A stretch of 64,000 nucleotides of DNA. Source: CALNXN01 sp942490645 (lineage in GTDB: Bacteria > Pseudomonadota > Alphaproteobacteria > Rhodobacterales > Rhodobacteraceae). Position 1 is the stretch's first letter. Each line of letters begins with the position of its first letter. Location: contig CALNXN010000005.1 of the NCBI GenBank assembly GCA_942490645.1, positions 1-64,000 on the forward strand, written 5' to 3'. A model generated the notes under the pieces. It did not search any database. It was given only the letters and a program-made list of their open reading frames with translations, and was not told the origin of the DNA. The translations under genes were made by a program, and so were the position numbers. Below are positions 9,197 through 18,077 of the stretch, one piece after another.

Positions 9197-9926
9197 TTTC
9201 CCCATAATCGAGACAGTCGGCCTGTCGGGCATCCTTGTTCGCTTTGGTGCCGCTATGTCAGAACCCGCAAACCGCGCTGCCATTGCCTTTCGCGCCGCTG
9301 TGGAGGCCGAGCGTTGGCCCGAGGTCACGGAAACCACGATCTCATTGGTGTCGACCTTTGTACTGGTCGATCTTGTGGCCTTTGACGCGGAACCCATCAT
9401 TGCTCGCATGCATGATCTGCTGGATGGGCAAGACTGGTTCGCAGCCCCGCTGCCGCCTTCACGGACGCTTTGGCACATTCCGACAGTGTATGGCACGGAC
9501 CTTGCGCCACAACTTGAAGAGGCGGCGGCCTTGGCCGGCGTTGAACCAGACGAAGCTATCAGGCAGCTTTCGTCTGCGCGCGTCAGGGTCTTGACCATCG
9601 GTTTCGCGCCCGGCCAGCCCTATACCGGCGAACTGCCCGAACATTGGAATATCCCACGTCAACAGGGTTTGACACCGCGCGTCCCACCGGGTTCGCTTGT
9701 CGTGGCTATCCGGCAGTTGATCATATTCACCGATTCCGCGCCGACAGGATGGCGGCACATCGGACAGACCGCTTTTGAGACCTTCCGTCCGGACAAAGAC
9801 CCCCCATTCTCTCTCTCGATCGGGGACGAGATTTGCTTTCCCGCGATTGAGCGCGCGGAATACGAGCGGATCAAATCTAAAGGCGGCGCGTCAAACGGCG
9901 GCGCAGAGCGCGAGGCCATCGCATGA
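9180..9926 (+). CDS. pxpB: 5-oxoprolinase subunit PxpB (allophanate hydrolase subunit 1-like)
   Basis: PxpB with PxpC and PxpA hydrolyses 5-oxoproline (pyroglutamate) to glutamate using ATP. The 248-residue product carries the KipI/AHS1 fold signatures: LWHIPTVYG (about residue 96), GFAPGQPYTGELP (about 140) and RVPPGSLVVAIRQ (about 165). The last is close to the canonical VPAGSVAIA. A GTG at 9189 is an alternative start that would shorten the overlap with the upstream gene. Its stop overlaps pxpC (ATGA). The subunit order B-C-A is standard. The gene is intact. Confidence 0.9.
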   Translation: MVPVPDFPIIETVGLSGILVRFGAAMSEPANRAAIAFRAAVEAERWPEVTETTISLVSTFVLVDLVAFDAEPIIARMHDLLDGQDWFAAPLPPSRTLWHIPTVYGTDLAPQLEEAAALAGVEPDEAIRQLSSARVRVLTIGFAPGQPYTGELPEHWNIPRQQGLTPRVPPGSLVVAIRQLIIFTDSAPTGWRHIGQTAFETFRPDKDPPFSLSIGDEICFPAIERAEYERIKSKGGASNGGAEREAIA

Positions 9927-10948
9927 CGGCCCACCTGATAATCCATGAGGTTGGGCCAAGCGTGACGCTGCAAGATCTGGGCCGCCCCGGCTTCCGATCC
10001 CAAGGGTTGATGCAGGGCGGTGCAGCGGATCCTTTGGCACTGCACGAGATCGCTGCGCTGCTGAACCAGGCGGCAGATCTGGCAAGCATTGAGATGGCCG
10101 GGATTGGCGGCACCTTCGAGGTCACCGAAGACTGCGTCATCGCACTGACCGGCGCGGAAATGGATGCTCGGGTAGATGGCTTGCGTCTTGGCTGGAACGC
10201 CAGCCATAACCTGCCTGCGGGGGCTCGCTTGTCGATTGGCGGGGCCCGTCGTGGCACTTATGGATATCTCGGGTTTGCAGGCGGGGTGGATGCCGCGATG
10301 CAAATGGGCGCGCGCTCCCGGCACATCAACGCAAGGGTCGGCACCGTTCTGACAGTGGGCCAACGGTTTCCTCTTGGCGACACGACCCACGCAAAAGCGG
10401 ATCAACTCTTTGACCCGGACGACAGGTTATCAGGCGGTACCGTTCGGATCGTACCGTCAATGCAAACCGCCAATTTCGAGGACGCGGTGCGCAAGAGGTT
10501 TTCATCGACGATGTTCCGCAAAGATGCCCGTGCAAACCGCATGGGCGTCAGGATGGACCACGATGGCGAAGGCTTTTTCGCAAGTGACACACTCAGTATT
10601 GTGTCCGAAGTCATAGCGATTGGAGACATTCAAATCACCGGTGATGGCGCACCGTTCGTATTGTTGTGCGAGTGTCAAACCACGGGGGGTTATCCCCGCA
10701 TTGGCACTGTTATTCCCAGTGATCTGTCCAAAGTGGCACAGGCAAACACGGGCACGGACATTCGCTTTGAGTTCGTGACAGTCAAGGACGCCATTGAAAT
10801 CGAAAAAGCGGCCCGGGCGCGCCAAAGCAGCTTGAAATCTCGGTTGCGCCCCCTGCTGCGAGACCCCAGAGACATTCACGATCTGCTTGGATACCAACTG
10901 GTCAGCGGCGCCGTCTCTGCCACTGCGGACCCATTCGCCACACGATAA
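9923..10948 (+). CDS. pxpC: 5-oxoprolinase subunit PxpC (allophanate hydrolase subunit 2-like)
   Basis: PxpC (KipA/AHS2 family) is the second subunit of ATP-dependent 5-oxoprolinase. The 341-residue product begins with the family signature GPSVTLQDLGRPGFRSQG and GGAADPLALHEIAALLNQ. Later come GTYGYLGFAGGVDA and a C-terminal CQTTGGYPRIGTVI, all landmarks of the biotin-dependent carboxylase-like fold. Its start overlaps the pxpB stop and it ends 10 bases before pxpA, so the three are co-translated. Confidence 0.92.
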   Translation: MTAHLIIHEVGPSVTLQDLGRPGFRSQGLMQGGAADPLALHEIAALLNQAADLASIEMAGIGGTFEVTEDCVIALTGAEMDARVDGLRLGWNASHNLPAGARLSIGGARRGTYGYLGFAGGVDAAMQMGARSRHINARVGTVLTVGQRFPLGDTTHAKADQLFDPDDRLSGGTVRIVPSMQTANFEDAVRKRFSSTMFRKDARANRMGVRMDHDGEGFFASDTLSIVSEVIAIGDIQITGDGAPFVLLCECQTTGGYPRIGTVIPSDLSKVAQANTGTDIRFEFVTVKDAIEIEKAARARQSSLKSRLRPLLRDPRDIHDLLGYQLVSGAVSATADPFATR

Positions 10949-10958
10949 GGAGACTGAC

Positions 10959-11729
10959 ATGATCACTGTCGATTTGAATGCCGACATGGGCGAGAGCTTC
11001 GGCGCTTGGAAGATGGGCGATGATGCAAGCCTGCTCCAAACCGTGAGTTCCGCCAATGTCGCCTGTGGCGGCCACGCGGGCGATCCCGACGTTTTGGCCC
11101 ATACGCTCAAGTTGGCGGCTAAAAATGGTGTCGGCATAGGCGCGCACCCGGGGTTCATGGACATTCCCGGATTTGGACGCAATCGCATGAGCGTGCCGCG
11201 TGCCACGTTGCAAAACCAAATCCGCTATCAGGTTGCCGCCTGCGTTGGCATGGCCCGATCGGTAGGCGCGAGCGTGCGACACCTTAAACTGCATGGCGCG
11301 TTGGCAAATATGGCGTCCGAAGACGAGCAGATGGCCAAGGACTGCTATGAGGCCGCTTTGTCCGTCGCTCCCGAATTGATCGTCATGGTTTTGGCAGCCA
11401 CCGCCCAGCAGCAGGCGGCACAGCGATTAGGTTGCGCCATGGCATGCGAAATCTTTGCGGACCGTGCGTATAATGATGACGCCACACTGGTTGACAGAAG
11501 CCTGCCCGGAGCCGTTATTCACGATCCTGAAATCGCGGGTCCACGCATGGTGGAAATGGTTCAGGCCGGAGCGATCATAACCTCATCCGGCAAGCATATC
11601 AAAACCCACATCGACACGATTTGTCTGCATGGTGATACACCCACCGCAGTTCAAATCGCCCAATCCGTACGGTCATGTCTGGAGGGCGCAGAAATCGTCG
11701 TGGAGCAATTCAAAGGGCGCAAAACCTGA
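10959..11729 (+). CDS. pxpA: 5-oxoprolinase subunit PxpA (LamB/YcsF family)
   Basis: PxpA is the subunit thought to act on the phosphorylated intermediate of 5-oxoproline hydrolysis. The 256-residue product opens with the diagnostic VDLNADMGESFGAWKMG and continues with VACGGHAGDP, GAHPGFMD, HLKLHGAL and a CEIFADRAY block, all conserved in the family. I chose the ATG at 10959 because AAGGAG lies 8 bases upstream; an in-frame upstream ATG at 10887 lies inside pxpC. It ends the cluster; the next gene converges on it with no gap. Confidence 0.93.
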   Translation: MITVDLNADMGESFGAWKMGDDASLLQTVSSANVACGGHAGDPDVLAHTLKLAAKNGVGIGAHPGFMDIPGFGRNRMSVPRATLQNQIRYQVAACVGMARSVGASVRHLKLHGALANMASEDEQMAKDCYEAALSVAPELIVMVLAATAQQQAAQRLGCAMACEIFADRAYNDDATLVDRSLPGAVIHDPEIAGPRMVEMVQAGAIITSSGKHIKTHIDTICLHGDTPTAVQIAQSVRSCLEGAEIVVEQFKGRKT

Positions 11730-11909
11730 TCAGCAATCGCATCCGCTGGGTTGACCGTCGTCATCCGTGGATTCCGAACAGCACTGCTGCCCATTCGATT
11801 GACTACAACACGTCCATTTAGCTCCGCTGACATCCGTGACGGGTGCGCATAACTGTGGCTGGGCGTGGTGCCCAGATGACATCGCAAGCAAAAATGCTAT
11901 CGTTTTCAT
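11730..11909 (-). CDS. Small exported Cys-rich peptide, unknown function
   Basis: I do not recognise the 59-residue product. A short hydrophobic leader (MKTIAFLLAMSSGHHA) is followed by an acidic, Ser/Gln/Cys-rich tail with seven cysteines arranged as C, CC, CC and C.C at the end (..SGCDC). That spacing suggests disulphides or metal binding outside the cytoplasm. A perfect GGAGG five bases before the ATG supports real translation. It lies 65 bases downstream of a three-gene minus-strand operon of secreted proteins and may be its fourth member. There is no clear terminator between them. Its stop abuts the convergent pxpA stop. Confidence 0.55.
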   Translation of the reverse strand: MKTIAFLLAMSSGHHAQPQLCAPVTDVSGAKWTCCSQSNGQQCCSESTDDDGQPSGCDC

Positions 11910-11974
11910 ACCAACCTCCAAACAGGTTCAAACTGATTTCCGTACTTCTCATTCAGAGTCTGCACTGACTTGTG

Positions 11975-13441
11975 CTATTTCTCCTGGGGCTGCAGCGGAA
12001 ACAGGCCTTTGATTGTTTGTTTCAGCGCATTTTCCAACTCTGGCGTGACGGGCTTTTGCTCTGATATCGAAGTCGTAATACCTGAATTCGACGGCGCGGC
12101 CGTGACTGTTTGCTGTTCCAGATAGCTGTCCAGCGCCCTGCGCGTTTGTGTTCCGAAAATACCATCCGCTTCCAGATCGCTCACACCGGTTTCGCCCAGT
12201 TCGCGCTGCAATGCGGTTACAGAGAATCTCTCAGCGCCGAGTTCTTCAAAGGGCGGAATACGCCCAGGCCATTGGATAACGGTCAACTCCTCTCGACCAC
12301 CCCGATTGACGTTCCCGCTGACGATCGCCGCAAAATCACCCAAAGGAGTGATATAGAGACTTTTGATCGGCTGATCCGTTTCGAACCGGCCCAGATAGAC
12401 AAATTCGCTATCGCGCCAAGACAGTCGATGCACCACTGTCGAGCCGAAATAGGACAGCAAGATGATATCTGCGTCATCGTCCGACGCCAGCAACCCAAAG
12501 TCCGAGCTATTGTTAGGGGGTCCAAGCTCCGCATCCAGCTCCTTTTGGACGCTGTCCGAACGCACAATGCTGATCACTTCATCGAAGTATTCCAGCGGGA
12601 AAAACGCCAACGCCCGTTTGTCGACGTCAAAAGTCAAAATGCCTTGGTCGATCAGTTCATCGTCATCAACGAAAGGCCTGCTGCTGACAATCGCATGACG
12701 CACAGGGCTGAAATTCAGGCCCGCTGAATTGAGCGCACCCTTGCTCGCCAAGAGCCGGTTTGGATTGAAACAATCCACATCGCCGCTTGCACTTCCAGTT
12801 GGATCAACTGATCCGTACTCGATGACTTTGGATCCGTTAACCGACGATACGTAGTAAATTTCTCCAGCATAATCAAAGACGGAAAACTGTGCTGAGGTTC
12901 CGCATTGCAGCAACAGATCGTTCAGAATAATCCAGCCCGTATCCAAACCTTCCATGAACTCCTGCTCGGAGATATTCAAGACAGAGTAACGAGTCGGTCC
13001 GACAGCAAAGAACTCACCCGATCCGTTAAAGAAAGCCTCTGAAATGGGTGTCGTATTCAGATCTATGTCCACGTCGACTTCGCTTTGCGTTTCATTGACG
13101 AAATCAGTGAAGACCTGCAAAACGCCGACCGGACCTTCCGAGCTCAGCCCCGAGGGAAGCTCACCCACAACGAACAAGTTGCCTCGCGCACTCAGAGAGC
13201 CAGACGCGGCTGTCATATCAAGCGGCATCTCCTGAATGAGCTTGAGGGGAAACATATCGAAATACAAAACAGTATCAGACAAGGTCACAAGCAGGCGTTT
13301 CTTGCCTGTATCGATTTCCATGTCCTGCACGTCGCGCAGACCAAAGATGCTATCCACGAGATAGCTGTCTTCTGCATCACTCGCATACGCTGCAATCGGC
13401 AACAGCGCAGAAAAAAACAGGCAAATTACAAGTTTGTGCAT
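11975..13441 (-). CDS. Exported protein with a C-terminal peptidoglycan-binding-like domain
   Basis: The 488-residue product has a signal peptide (MHKLVICLFFSALLPIAAYAS). A long middle of beta-rich repeats follows, with blocks such as RLLVTLSDTVLYFD and LFVVGELPSG that read like blades of a propeller. Near residues 400-442 a PG_binding_1-like unit contains VTALQRELG and DGIFGTQTRRALDSYL. The C-tail is Ser/Thr/Pro-rich and polar. The family is not one I can name. It overlaps the end of the upstream protease gene by 16 bases, so the two are translationally coupled. The domain mix suggests a periplasmic or cell-wall sensor or anchor. That is inference. Confidence 0.7.
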   Translation of the reverse strand: MHKLVICLFFSALLPIAAYASDAEDSYLVDSIFGLRDVQDMEIDTGKKRLLVTLSDTVLYFDMFPLKLIQEMPLDMTAASGSLSARGNLFVVGELPSGLSSEGPVGVLQVFTDFVNETQSEVDVDIDLNTTPISEAFFNGSGEFFAVGPTRYSVLNISEQEFMEGLDTGWIILNDLLLQCGTSAQFSVFDYAGEIYYVSSVNGSKVIEYGSVDPTGSASGDVDCFNPNRLLASKGALNSAGLNFSPVRHAIVSSRPFVDDDELIDQGILTFDVDKRALAFFPLEYFDEVISIVRSDSVQKELDAELGPPNNSSDFGLLASDDDADIILLSYFGSTVVHRLSWRDSEFVYLGRFETDQPIKSLYITPLGDFAAIVSGNVNRGGREELTVIQWPGRIPPFEELGAERFSVTALQRELGETGVSDLEADGIFGTQTRRALDSYLEQQTVTAAPSNSGITTSISEQKPVTPELENALKQTIKGLFPLQPQEK

Positions 13442-15120
13442 CTTTGAGTCGCTTTTCGTTCTTCTGCGTCGGCCTGAATGAAGGTGGCAAGCGCGTCCCC
13501 GCGCCCGTTGTCGTTCTCAAAAAGGTAACACTTAGGTGCTGCCGTTCTGTTCTCTGGATCCGTTTCGAAAATGAACCGATGCGTGATTTCGCGGTTTGTC
13601 GGATCATCATCGTCTGTGTCCACGAACATGATACCATAATACAGGCCGGTCCAAACCGGTAATTCTTCGTCGACCGGAGGCGTAGAGAGGAAATTGAAAC
13701 TGTAGGACCCGGACTTGAACGGGTAACCTTCTTCGTCAAAGCCTTCTTTTTGTTGCTCCGCCAAGGGCGCTTTGGTGTGCTCGGTAAACTGACACGTCAT
13801 GCCATCTTCGCCGTTGATCATACGATCTGTCAGACGGTAGAACTTCTTGCTTTCGATGTTCTTGGCGTCATCCAGCTCGTCTTGCAGTTCGAGCGTCTGA
13901 GCACGTTTGAGCGGGCGCAGGCAAAACTGCAGTTTTTCGCTATACCGCGGCCGCGAAATATCACGCTCATATCTGGCGGTCACCTGCAAAGACTGCCCCA
14001 GGTTTGTCGGCAGCATCGCAAAGCTCCACCGCTCTACCCCAAGATCCTTGAACATCTGCTGAACCTGAGGAATGACAGGCCGTTGGCTTTTCAGATCATC
14101 AATGATCTTTTGATAAATGGCAGGTTCAAGATCGGTCAGCCCGCCTTCGGCGTCGATCTTCTTGAGCACGCGGATGGTGGCATTCGCGGCGGAGGTTGCA
14201 CGCGCCAGTCGGGTTTCCAGCTCAGCAATGACCTCGTCGTGCTCTTGTTTCAGAGCGACCATCTTTGCATCGAAGTCTTCTGTGATCGTTTGTAAGGCAC
14301 TGTCCAGCATCGCCCTCAGATCTGAATCGAGCGTTTCGACATCTTTCTTGCGAACGCGCTCCGCGCATTCCACATCAACACTGGGTGGTACAAGATCATA
14401 AAAACTGCGCGTGGTCGTGACGTAAAGGACACCGGGCTGAATAGCGGTCAACAGGCCAATGACATGCCCTTTTTCATCCAGAATTGGCGAACCGCTGTCC
14501 CCTTCTTTTGGGGCATCCACAGTCAAGGCCGCATGGGTAAAACGCCGCGCCTCGCCGTGGTCGGTATAGGCTTCGACATCGGCCGTGATCGGAACGGCGC
14601 GTGGAAATTCGATTTTGCCGTCACGAAACTTCAGCAAGTAGTATTGCTGTCCCTCTTCGATGTCGCACACGCTCAATTTGAACGGAACCGCCCGGGATTT
14701 CCCAAGATTGAGGCGCGTGGCGTCTATTGTCGGGGTCGCAGCTGGGGTCACCGAAGCCACTTTGAAAGGGCGCACGGCCAGCGTGGCATCCTTGTCACGG
14801 GCAAATCTGTATTCCACGGTACGAGACGGGATTTGGATTTTGCCGCCCGGCACCGCATTGGCAAAAGCCGTTGCGTCTTGGGGAACATGGCGTGCTGTAA
14901 TCAACATGTTTTCGGAAATGGCAAAGGCGGTGCCTTCGGCGCTGATCTTCAGCGAACTGTCTTTTCCGGAAATACCTTCCACGTTGATCTTGAAGAGTTG
15001 CGCAATGTCGAGATCAACGTCACCAGGCAAGCCTGACACCCATTTGGTGTCCGCCGCGACCGGCAATGTTGTCAGGATGGCAACGCTCGCCGCCGCCACG
15101 GTCTTGAGGACAGTATTCAT
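13426..15120 (-). CDS. Exported trypsin-like serine protease with coiled-coil region
   Basis: The 564-residue product starts with a signal peptide (MNTVLKTVAAASVAI...VAA). It then has a chymotrypsin/trypsin fold with the catalytic triad visible as His78 (LITARHVP), probably Asp111 (KDATLAV) and Ser209 (KEGDSGSPI). Residues about 280-350 form a strongly heptad-like helix (KQEHDEVIAELETRL). The last 200 residues are an unrecognised domain with paired cysteines. I chose the ATG at 15120, one base after the upstream stop (TGATATG). It sits between an LCAT-like hydrolase and a PG-binding-domain protein. It is likely a periplasmic protease with a sensing or assembly tail rather than a HtrA-type chaperone, because no PDZ domain is apparent. 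Confidence 0.8.
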   Translation of the reverse strand: MNTVLKTVAAASVAILTTLPVAADTKWVSGLPGDVDLDIAQLFKINVEGISGKDSSLKISAEGTAFAISENMLITARHVPQDATAFANAVPGGKIQIPSRTVEYRFARDKDATLAVRPFKVASVTPAATPTIDATRLNLGKSRAVPFKLSVCDIEEGQQYYLLKFRDGKIEFPRAVPITADVEAYTDHGEARRFTHAALTVDAPKEGDSGSPILDEKGHVIGLLTAIQPGVLYVTTTRSFYDLVPPSVDVECAERVRKKDVETLDSDLRAMLDSALQTITEDFDAKMVALKQEHDEVIAELETRLARATSAANATIRVLKKIDAEGGLTDLEPAIYQKIIDDLKSQRPVIPQVQQMFKDLGVERWSFAMLPTNLGQSLQVTARYERDISRPRYSEKLQFCLRPLKRAQTLELQDELDDAKNIESKKFYRLTDRMINGEDGMTCQFTEHTKAPLAEQQKEGFDEEGYPFKSGSYSFNFLSTPPVDEELPVWTGLYYGIMFVDTDDDDPTNREITHRFIFETDPENRTAAPKCYLFENDNGRGDALATFIQADAEERKATQRCTNL

Positions 15121-15121
15121 A

Positions 15122-16858
15122 TCAGTTCTCCAACACATATAGATACTGCTCGGTCAAAGTGCCGTTTTCGGTTCTCAATGACAGGGTATAAATTCCGGGA
15201 GCTGGCGCGGTGATGCCTTCGGCGTTGTAATGCAGATTGCCCGAACTGCCGAATGATCGCGCATCGTTGTACGTCAACCGAGGGTCCAGCACGACGCTAT
15301 CATCCGCACCGATTGCTGCCAAAGCCAGTTCGACTTCTGTGGCTCTTGCCTGATCGATCACGAACGGCGATCCGTCTTCTTGTTTCACCTGAAGCACCAC
15401 ATCGAATGGCTGCCCCGAGATCACGATCTGCGGCTCAACCGTAAAGGCCAATTCGTCGATGATCCCGTCGGCAAAGGCAAAGGTGTTTGCCGAAACCGCC
15501 TGAATGGGGGAATCGATCGGATTGACCAGCATGTTGTAGATGTAGGTCGTTGCCGTCTCGTTGCCGATGATGAAAGGATGGCTGGTGCGCATAACCGGCG
15601 TAAAGTTGGTGAAGGTCGTCGTCTGCGTGTTCTTGGGCAGAAGCGCGCTGATCCGATGTACCGTGCCGTCCCCTTCGGAGTTCGTGCGGTAGGTCACGCC
15701 ATCGCCATCACCCGTTGCGCCAAAGGCCACGTACATGACTTCTTTGGTGTTCTTCACATTCCGCCCGACAATCCCGTGGTTCGCACGCACTGTACTGGGC
15801 AGCCCTGCATCCATGATACCGTCGATGATCTTGCGGTTTTCAATTCCGTTCACGAATATTTCGCGCTTTGTGGCGCATCCCTGATAGGGGCAAGGGCTTT
15901 GACCGAAGGCCAGCACGAGGTTGAGCCAATAGGTGCTGTCATAGGGGTCAATTTCGATGTTGCCCGTTTGACCACTGGTGCCGCGCGCGCAGCACTTGTC
16001 ATAGGTCGGCAATAATTCCACCGGCGCTGTCATCGACAAAACCGTGTCTTGAATGGCCCGTTTGCCGCCAAGCAGTTTTTGGCTCAGCCCGCCCCATGCA
16101 TCCAACAAAGTCGCCGCAAGGTTGGCCGAGCCATAGTGCGGAACCGCAATTTCGATGAACGTGTGCAGCCGCGGCGCCGCAGAGTAGGGCCCGCCCAAAA
16201 CATCTGTCGGCCAAGGCGTATCTGAGACAGAACCGTAAATCGCAGTGCACATGGCCTGATAGTCGTCGTCCGTGAGAGCAGCAGGCACCTGACCCGGCTG
16301 TGTGCATAAGGTGTGAGGCTTTTGCCCGCTCAGCATGATGCGCGTGACCAACCCACCCATGCTGTGGGCAATGATGTCGAACTCTCCTTCGGGCACATTG
16401 GCCACGATGAAGTCATTCAGCGCTTTGGCGTTCGCAAAATTGCTTCTGCGCCAGTCGTAGGAAAAGACGAAAAGGTCTTCGCCTTCGACATAGTCGCCAC
16501 GCAGCGGATTGCCCGTAACCGCCTCAAAAAAAGAAACTTTACCTGTCAGAAAGTCGATGAGCTTGGAGTAAAGCCCGACCTGAATGGCCCCGAAAATCAA
16601 CGGGACATCGCGCAGGGCATCCACTGGTTGCAACGCGACAGGAGGGCTGCCTTCGGGCAATAGGTTCAGTTTTGCAAAGTTTGTGGCCGACAAGGACGAC
16701 GCGTTGCCCCAAATCACTTCTCCACTGTCTGTCGACAAAACAGATCCCGTTATTCCGGGCACAAAAATGACCGGGCGCTTTTCTTGCGCCAATGACGCCA
16801 TTGGCCAGAAAAGCGAAACGATCAGCAAAAACAGCAGCTTAGAAAAAAAACTCGGCAT
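15122..16858 (-). CDS. Exported LCAT-like alpha/beta hydrolase
   Basis: The 578-residue product has a signal peptide (cleavage near LAQ24). The lecithin:cholesterol acyltransferase/lipase opening KRPVIFVPGITGSVL follows, with VFSYDWRRSN near residue 137 and the nucleophile elbow AHSMGG (Ser166). Paired cysteines lie in the lid region. The last 110 residues look like an immunoglobulin-type beta domain (FDVVLQVKQEDG ... GIYTLSLRTENG). Such enzymes act on phospholipids or acyl esters outside the cytoplasm. The ATG at 16858 has GGAGGG four bases upstream; a longer reading from 16936 adds an unlikely second leader. It is the first gene of the minus-strand secreted set, which starts downstream of a strong terminator. 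Confidence 0.82.
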   Translation of the reverse strand: MPSFFSKLLFLLIVSLFWPMASLAQEKRPVIFVPGITGSVLSTDSGEVIWGNASSLSATNFAKLNLLPEGSPPVALQPVDALRDVPLIFGAIQVGLYSKLIDFLTGKVSFFEAVTGNPLRGDYVEGEDLFVFSYDWRRSNFANAKALNDFIVANVPEGEFDIIAHSMGGLVTRIMLSGQKPHTLCTQPGQVPAALTDDDYQAMCTAIYGSVSDTPWPTDVLGGPYSAAPRLHTFIEIAVPHYGSANLAATLLDAWGGLSQKLLGGKRAIQDTVLSMTAPVELLPTYDKCCARGTSGQTGNIEIDPYDSTYWLNLVLAFGQSPCPYQGCATKREIFVNGIENRKIIDGIMDAGLPSTVRANHGIVGRNVKNTKEVMYVAFGATGDGDGVTYRTNSEGDGTVHRISALLPKNTQTTTFTNFTPVMRTSHPFIIGNETATTYIYNMLVNPIDSPIQAVSANTFAFADGIIDELAFTVEPQIVISGQPFDVVLQVKQEDGSPFVIDQARATEVELALAAIGADDSVVLDPRLTYNDARSFGSSGNLHYNAEGITAPAPGIYTLSLRTENGTLTEQYLYVLEN

Positions 16859-16964
16859 TTTCCCTCCAATACGGGTGACGCAGTGATCAATTAACCAAAC
16901 AAAAACAATGATGAAGGCTAACCTGCGGTTAACCAAAATTCAACTTTAAGTATAAATACGACGC

Positions 16965-16994
16965 AAAAAACCCATCTGGCCGAGAATTTCGGCC
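16965..16994 (-). terminator. Rho-independent terminator after the hut/Rieske operon
   Basis: Read on the minus strand, GGCCGA-5-TCGGCC is a perfect 6-bp stem followed within a few bases by six T. It lies just downstream of the Rieske oxygenase gene and separates the hut operon from the secreted-protein operon. Confidence 0.75.
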
Positions 16995-17027
16995 GGGGAC
17001 TTGGTTTCATGCCGTCATTTTTTCGCT

Positions 17028-18065
17028 TCAGGCCAGAGCCGCGTCCGCAGTCCGTTCCTGTTCGATCATGATTTCGAGTTGCCTGCGGAACCGCAACTGA
17101 CCCCCGTCGATATTCAGGTCGATGTGCGGTGTCGTCTTGTTGGCCATGCCCTGCTGAACCAAATTCAGAACCTCGCGGTCTTCTTCGAAGGCGTGCCTGA
17201 CATCGTCACTCATCATCTTGCTCAGGTCCGCGTCGTTGGGTCGGATATTACGCAGTTGAAACCAGTAATACCGCGTACGGCTTTCGGTTTCGGGCGTCAT
17301 GAAATTGTAGCTGTCCATCACGAACGTCTTGTCGTGTAGCGGGCCGTCAACGCCGCCTGTTCCAGCGGGCGTGAAAACGGCCTTGATCAGCGCATGGCTT
17401 GGGTATCGCACTTCGTAGTGTTGCAGCCGGTCACAGTTGCCATCAAACTCCACGATCTTTTTGTAGAACGGCGCAGGCTCCACATCCATCATCCAGCGCC
17501 AGACAGTCACGCCGTCTTCCTTTTTGGTGATGCGGAGCGGCGTATCCACCGTCGCCGCTTGTCCGAACGAAGACTGATGCACCCACGCGACGTGGGTGGG
17601 ATCAAGCAAGTTATCGGTCACGAAGAGGTAATTGCAGTCGATCTCCAGCGCAGCGCCCTTGTTCATACCCCATTCGGGGTTGTCAAAATTCGGAATTTCG
17701 AAAATCTCGGATGTGTCGGCCAAGGCGGGATTGCCCATCCAGATCCAGACCAACCCATAGCGTTCTTCGGTCGGATAGGCCCTAACCTTGGCATTGGACG
17801 GGATCGCGCCCTGCCCCGGCGCCACGATACATTGCCCCGCACAATTGAACGTCAGCCCATGATAACCACACTCGACCGCGTCGCCCTTGCGCCGCCCCTT
17901 GCTCAGCGGCATCTTTCGGTGCGGGCAGGCATCCTCCAACGCCACGATCACGCCACGGCTATCCCGGAACATGCAGACCTTTTCATTCAGCAGAATGACC
18001 TGCTGCAACTCCTCGGTGATCTCCTCTGCCCATGCCGCAACATACCAAGCATTTTTCAGAAACAT
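17028..18065 (-). CDS. VanA-like Rieske oxygenase, large subunit
   Basis: The 345-residue product has an N-terminal Rieske 2Fe-2S site, CPH (Cys47, His49) and CGYHG (Cys66, His69). A catalytic domain follows with the mononuclear iron motif DNLLDPTHVAWVH. It belongs to the vanillate demethylase / Rieske N- or O-demethylase group, which hydroxylates or demethylates small substrates and needs a separate reductase. No reductase gene lies in the window. It starts 12 bases after the hutU stop on the same strand and ends at the terminator, so it is the last gene of the hut operon. I infer that it may feed a modified histidine or imidazole compound into the pathway. The substrate is not shown by the sequence. 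Confidence 0.82.
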   Translation of the reverse strand: MFLKNAWYVAAWAEEITEELQQVILLNEKVCMFRDSRGVIVALEDACPHRKMPLSKGRRKGDAVECGYHGLTFNCAGQCIVAPGQGAIPSNAKVRAYPTEERYGLVWIWMGNPALADTSEIFEIPNFDNPEWGMNKGAALEIDCNYLFVTDNLLDPTHVAWVHQSSFGQAATVDTPLRITKKEDGVTVWRWMMDVEPAPFYKKIVEFDGNCDRLQHYEVRYPSHALIKAVFTPAGTGGVDGPLHDKTFVMDSYNFMTPETESRTRYYWFQLRNIRPNDADLSKMMSDDVRHAFEEDREVLNLVQQGMANKTTPHIDLNIDGGQLRFRRQLEIMIEQERTADAALA

Positions 18066-18077
18066 TCCGGTCTTCCT

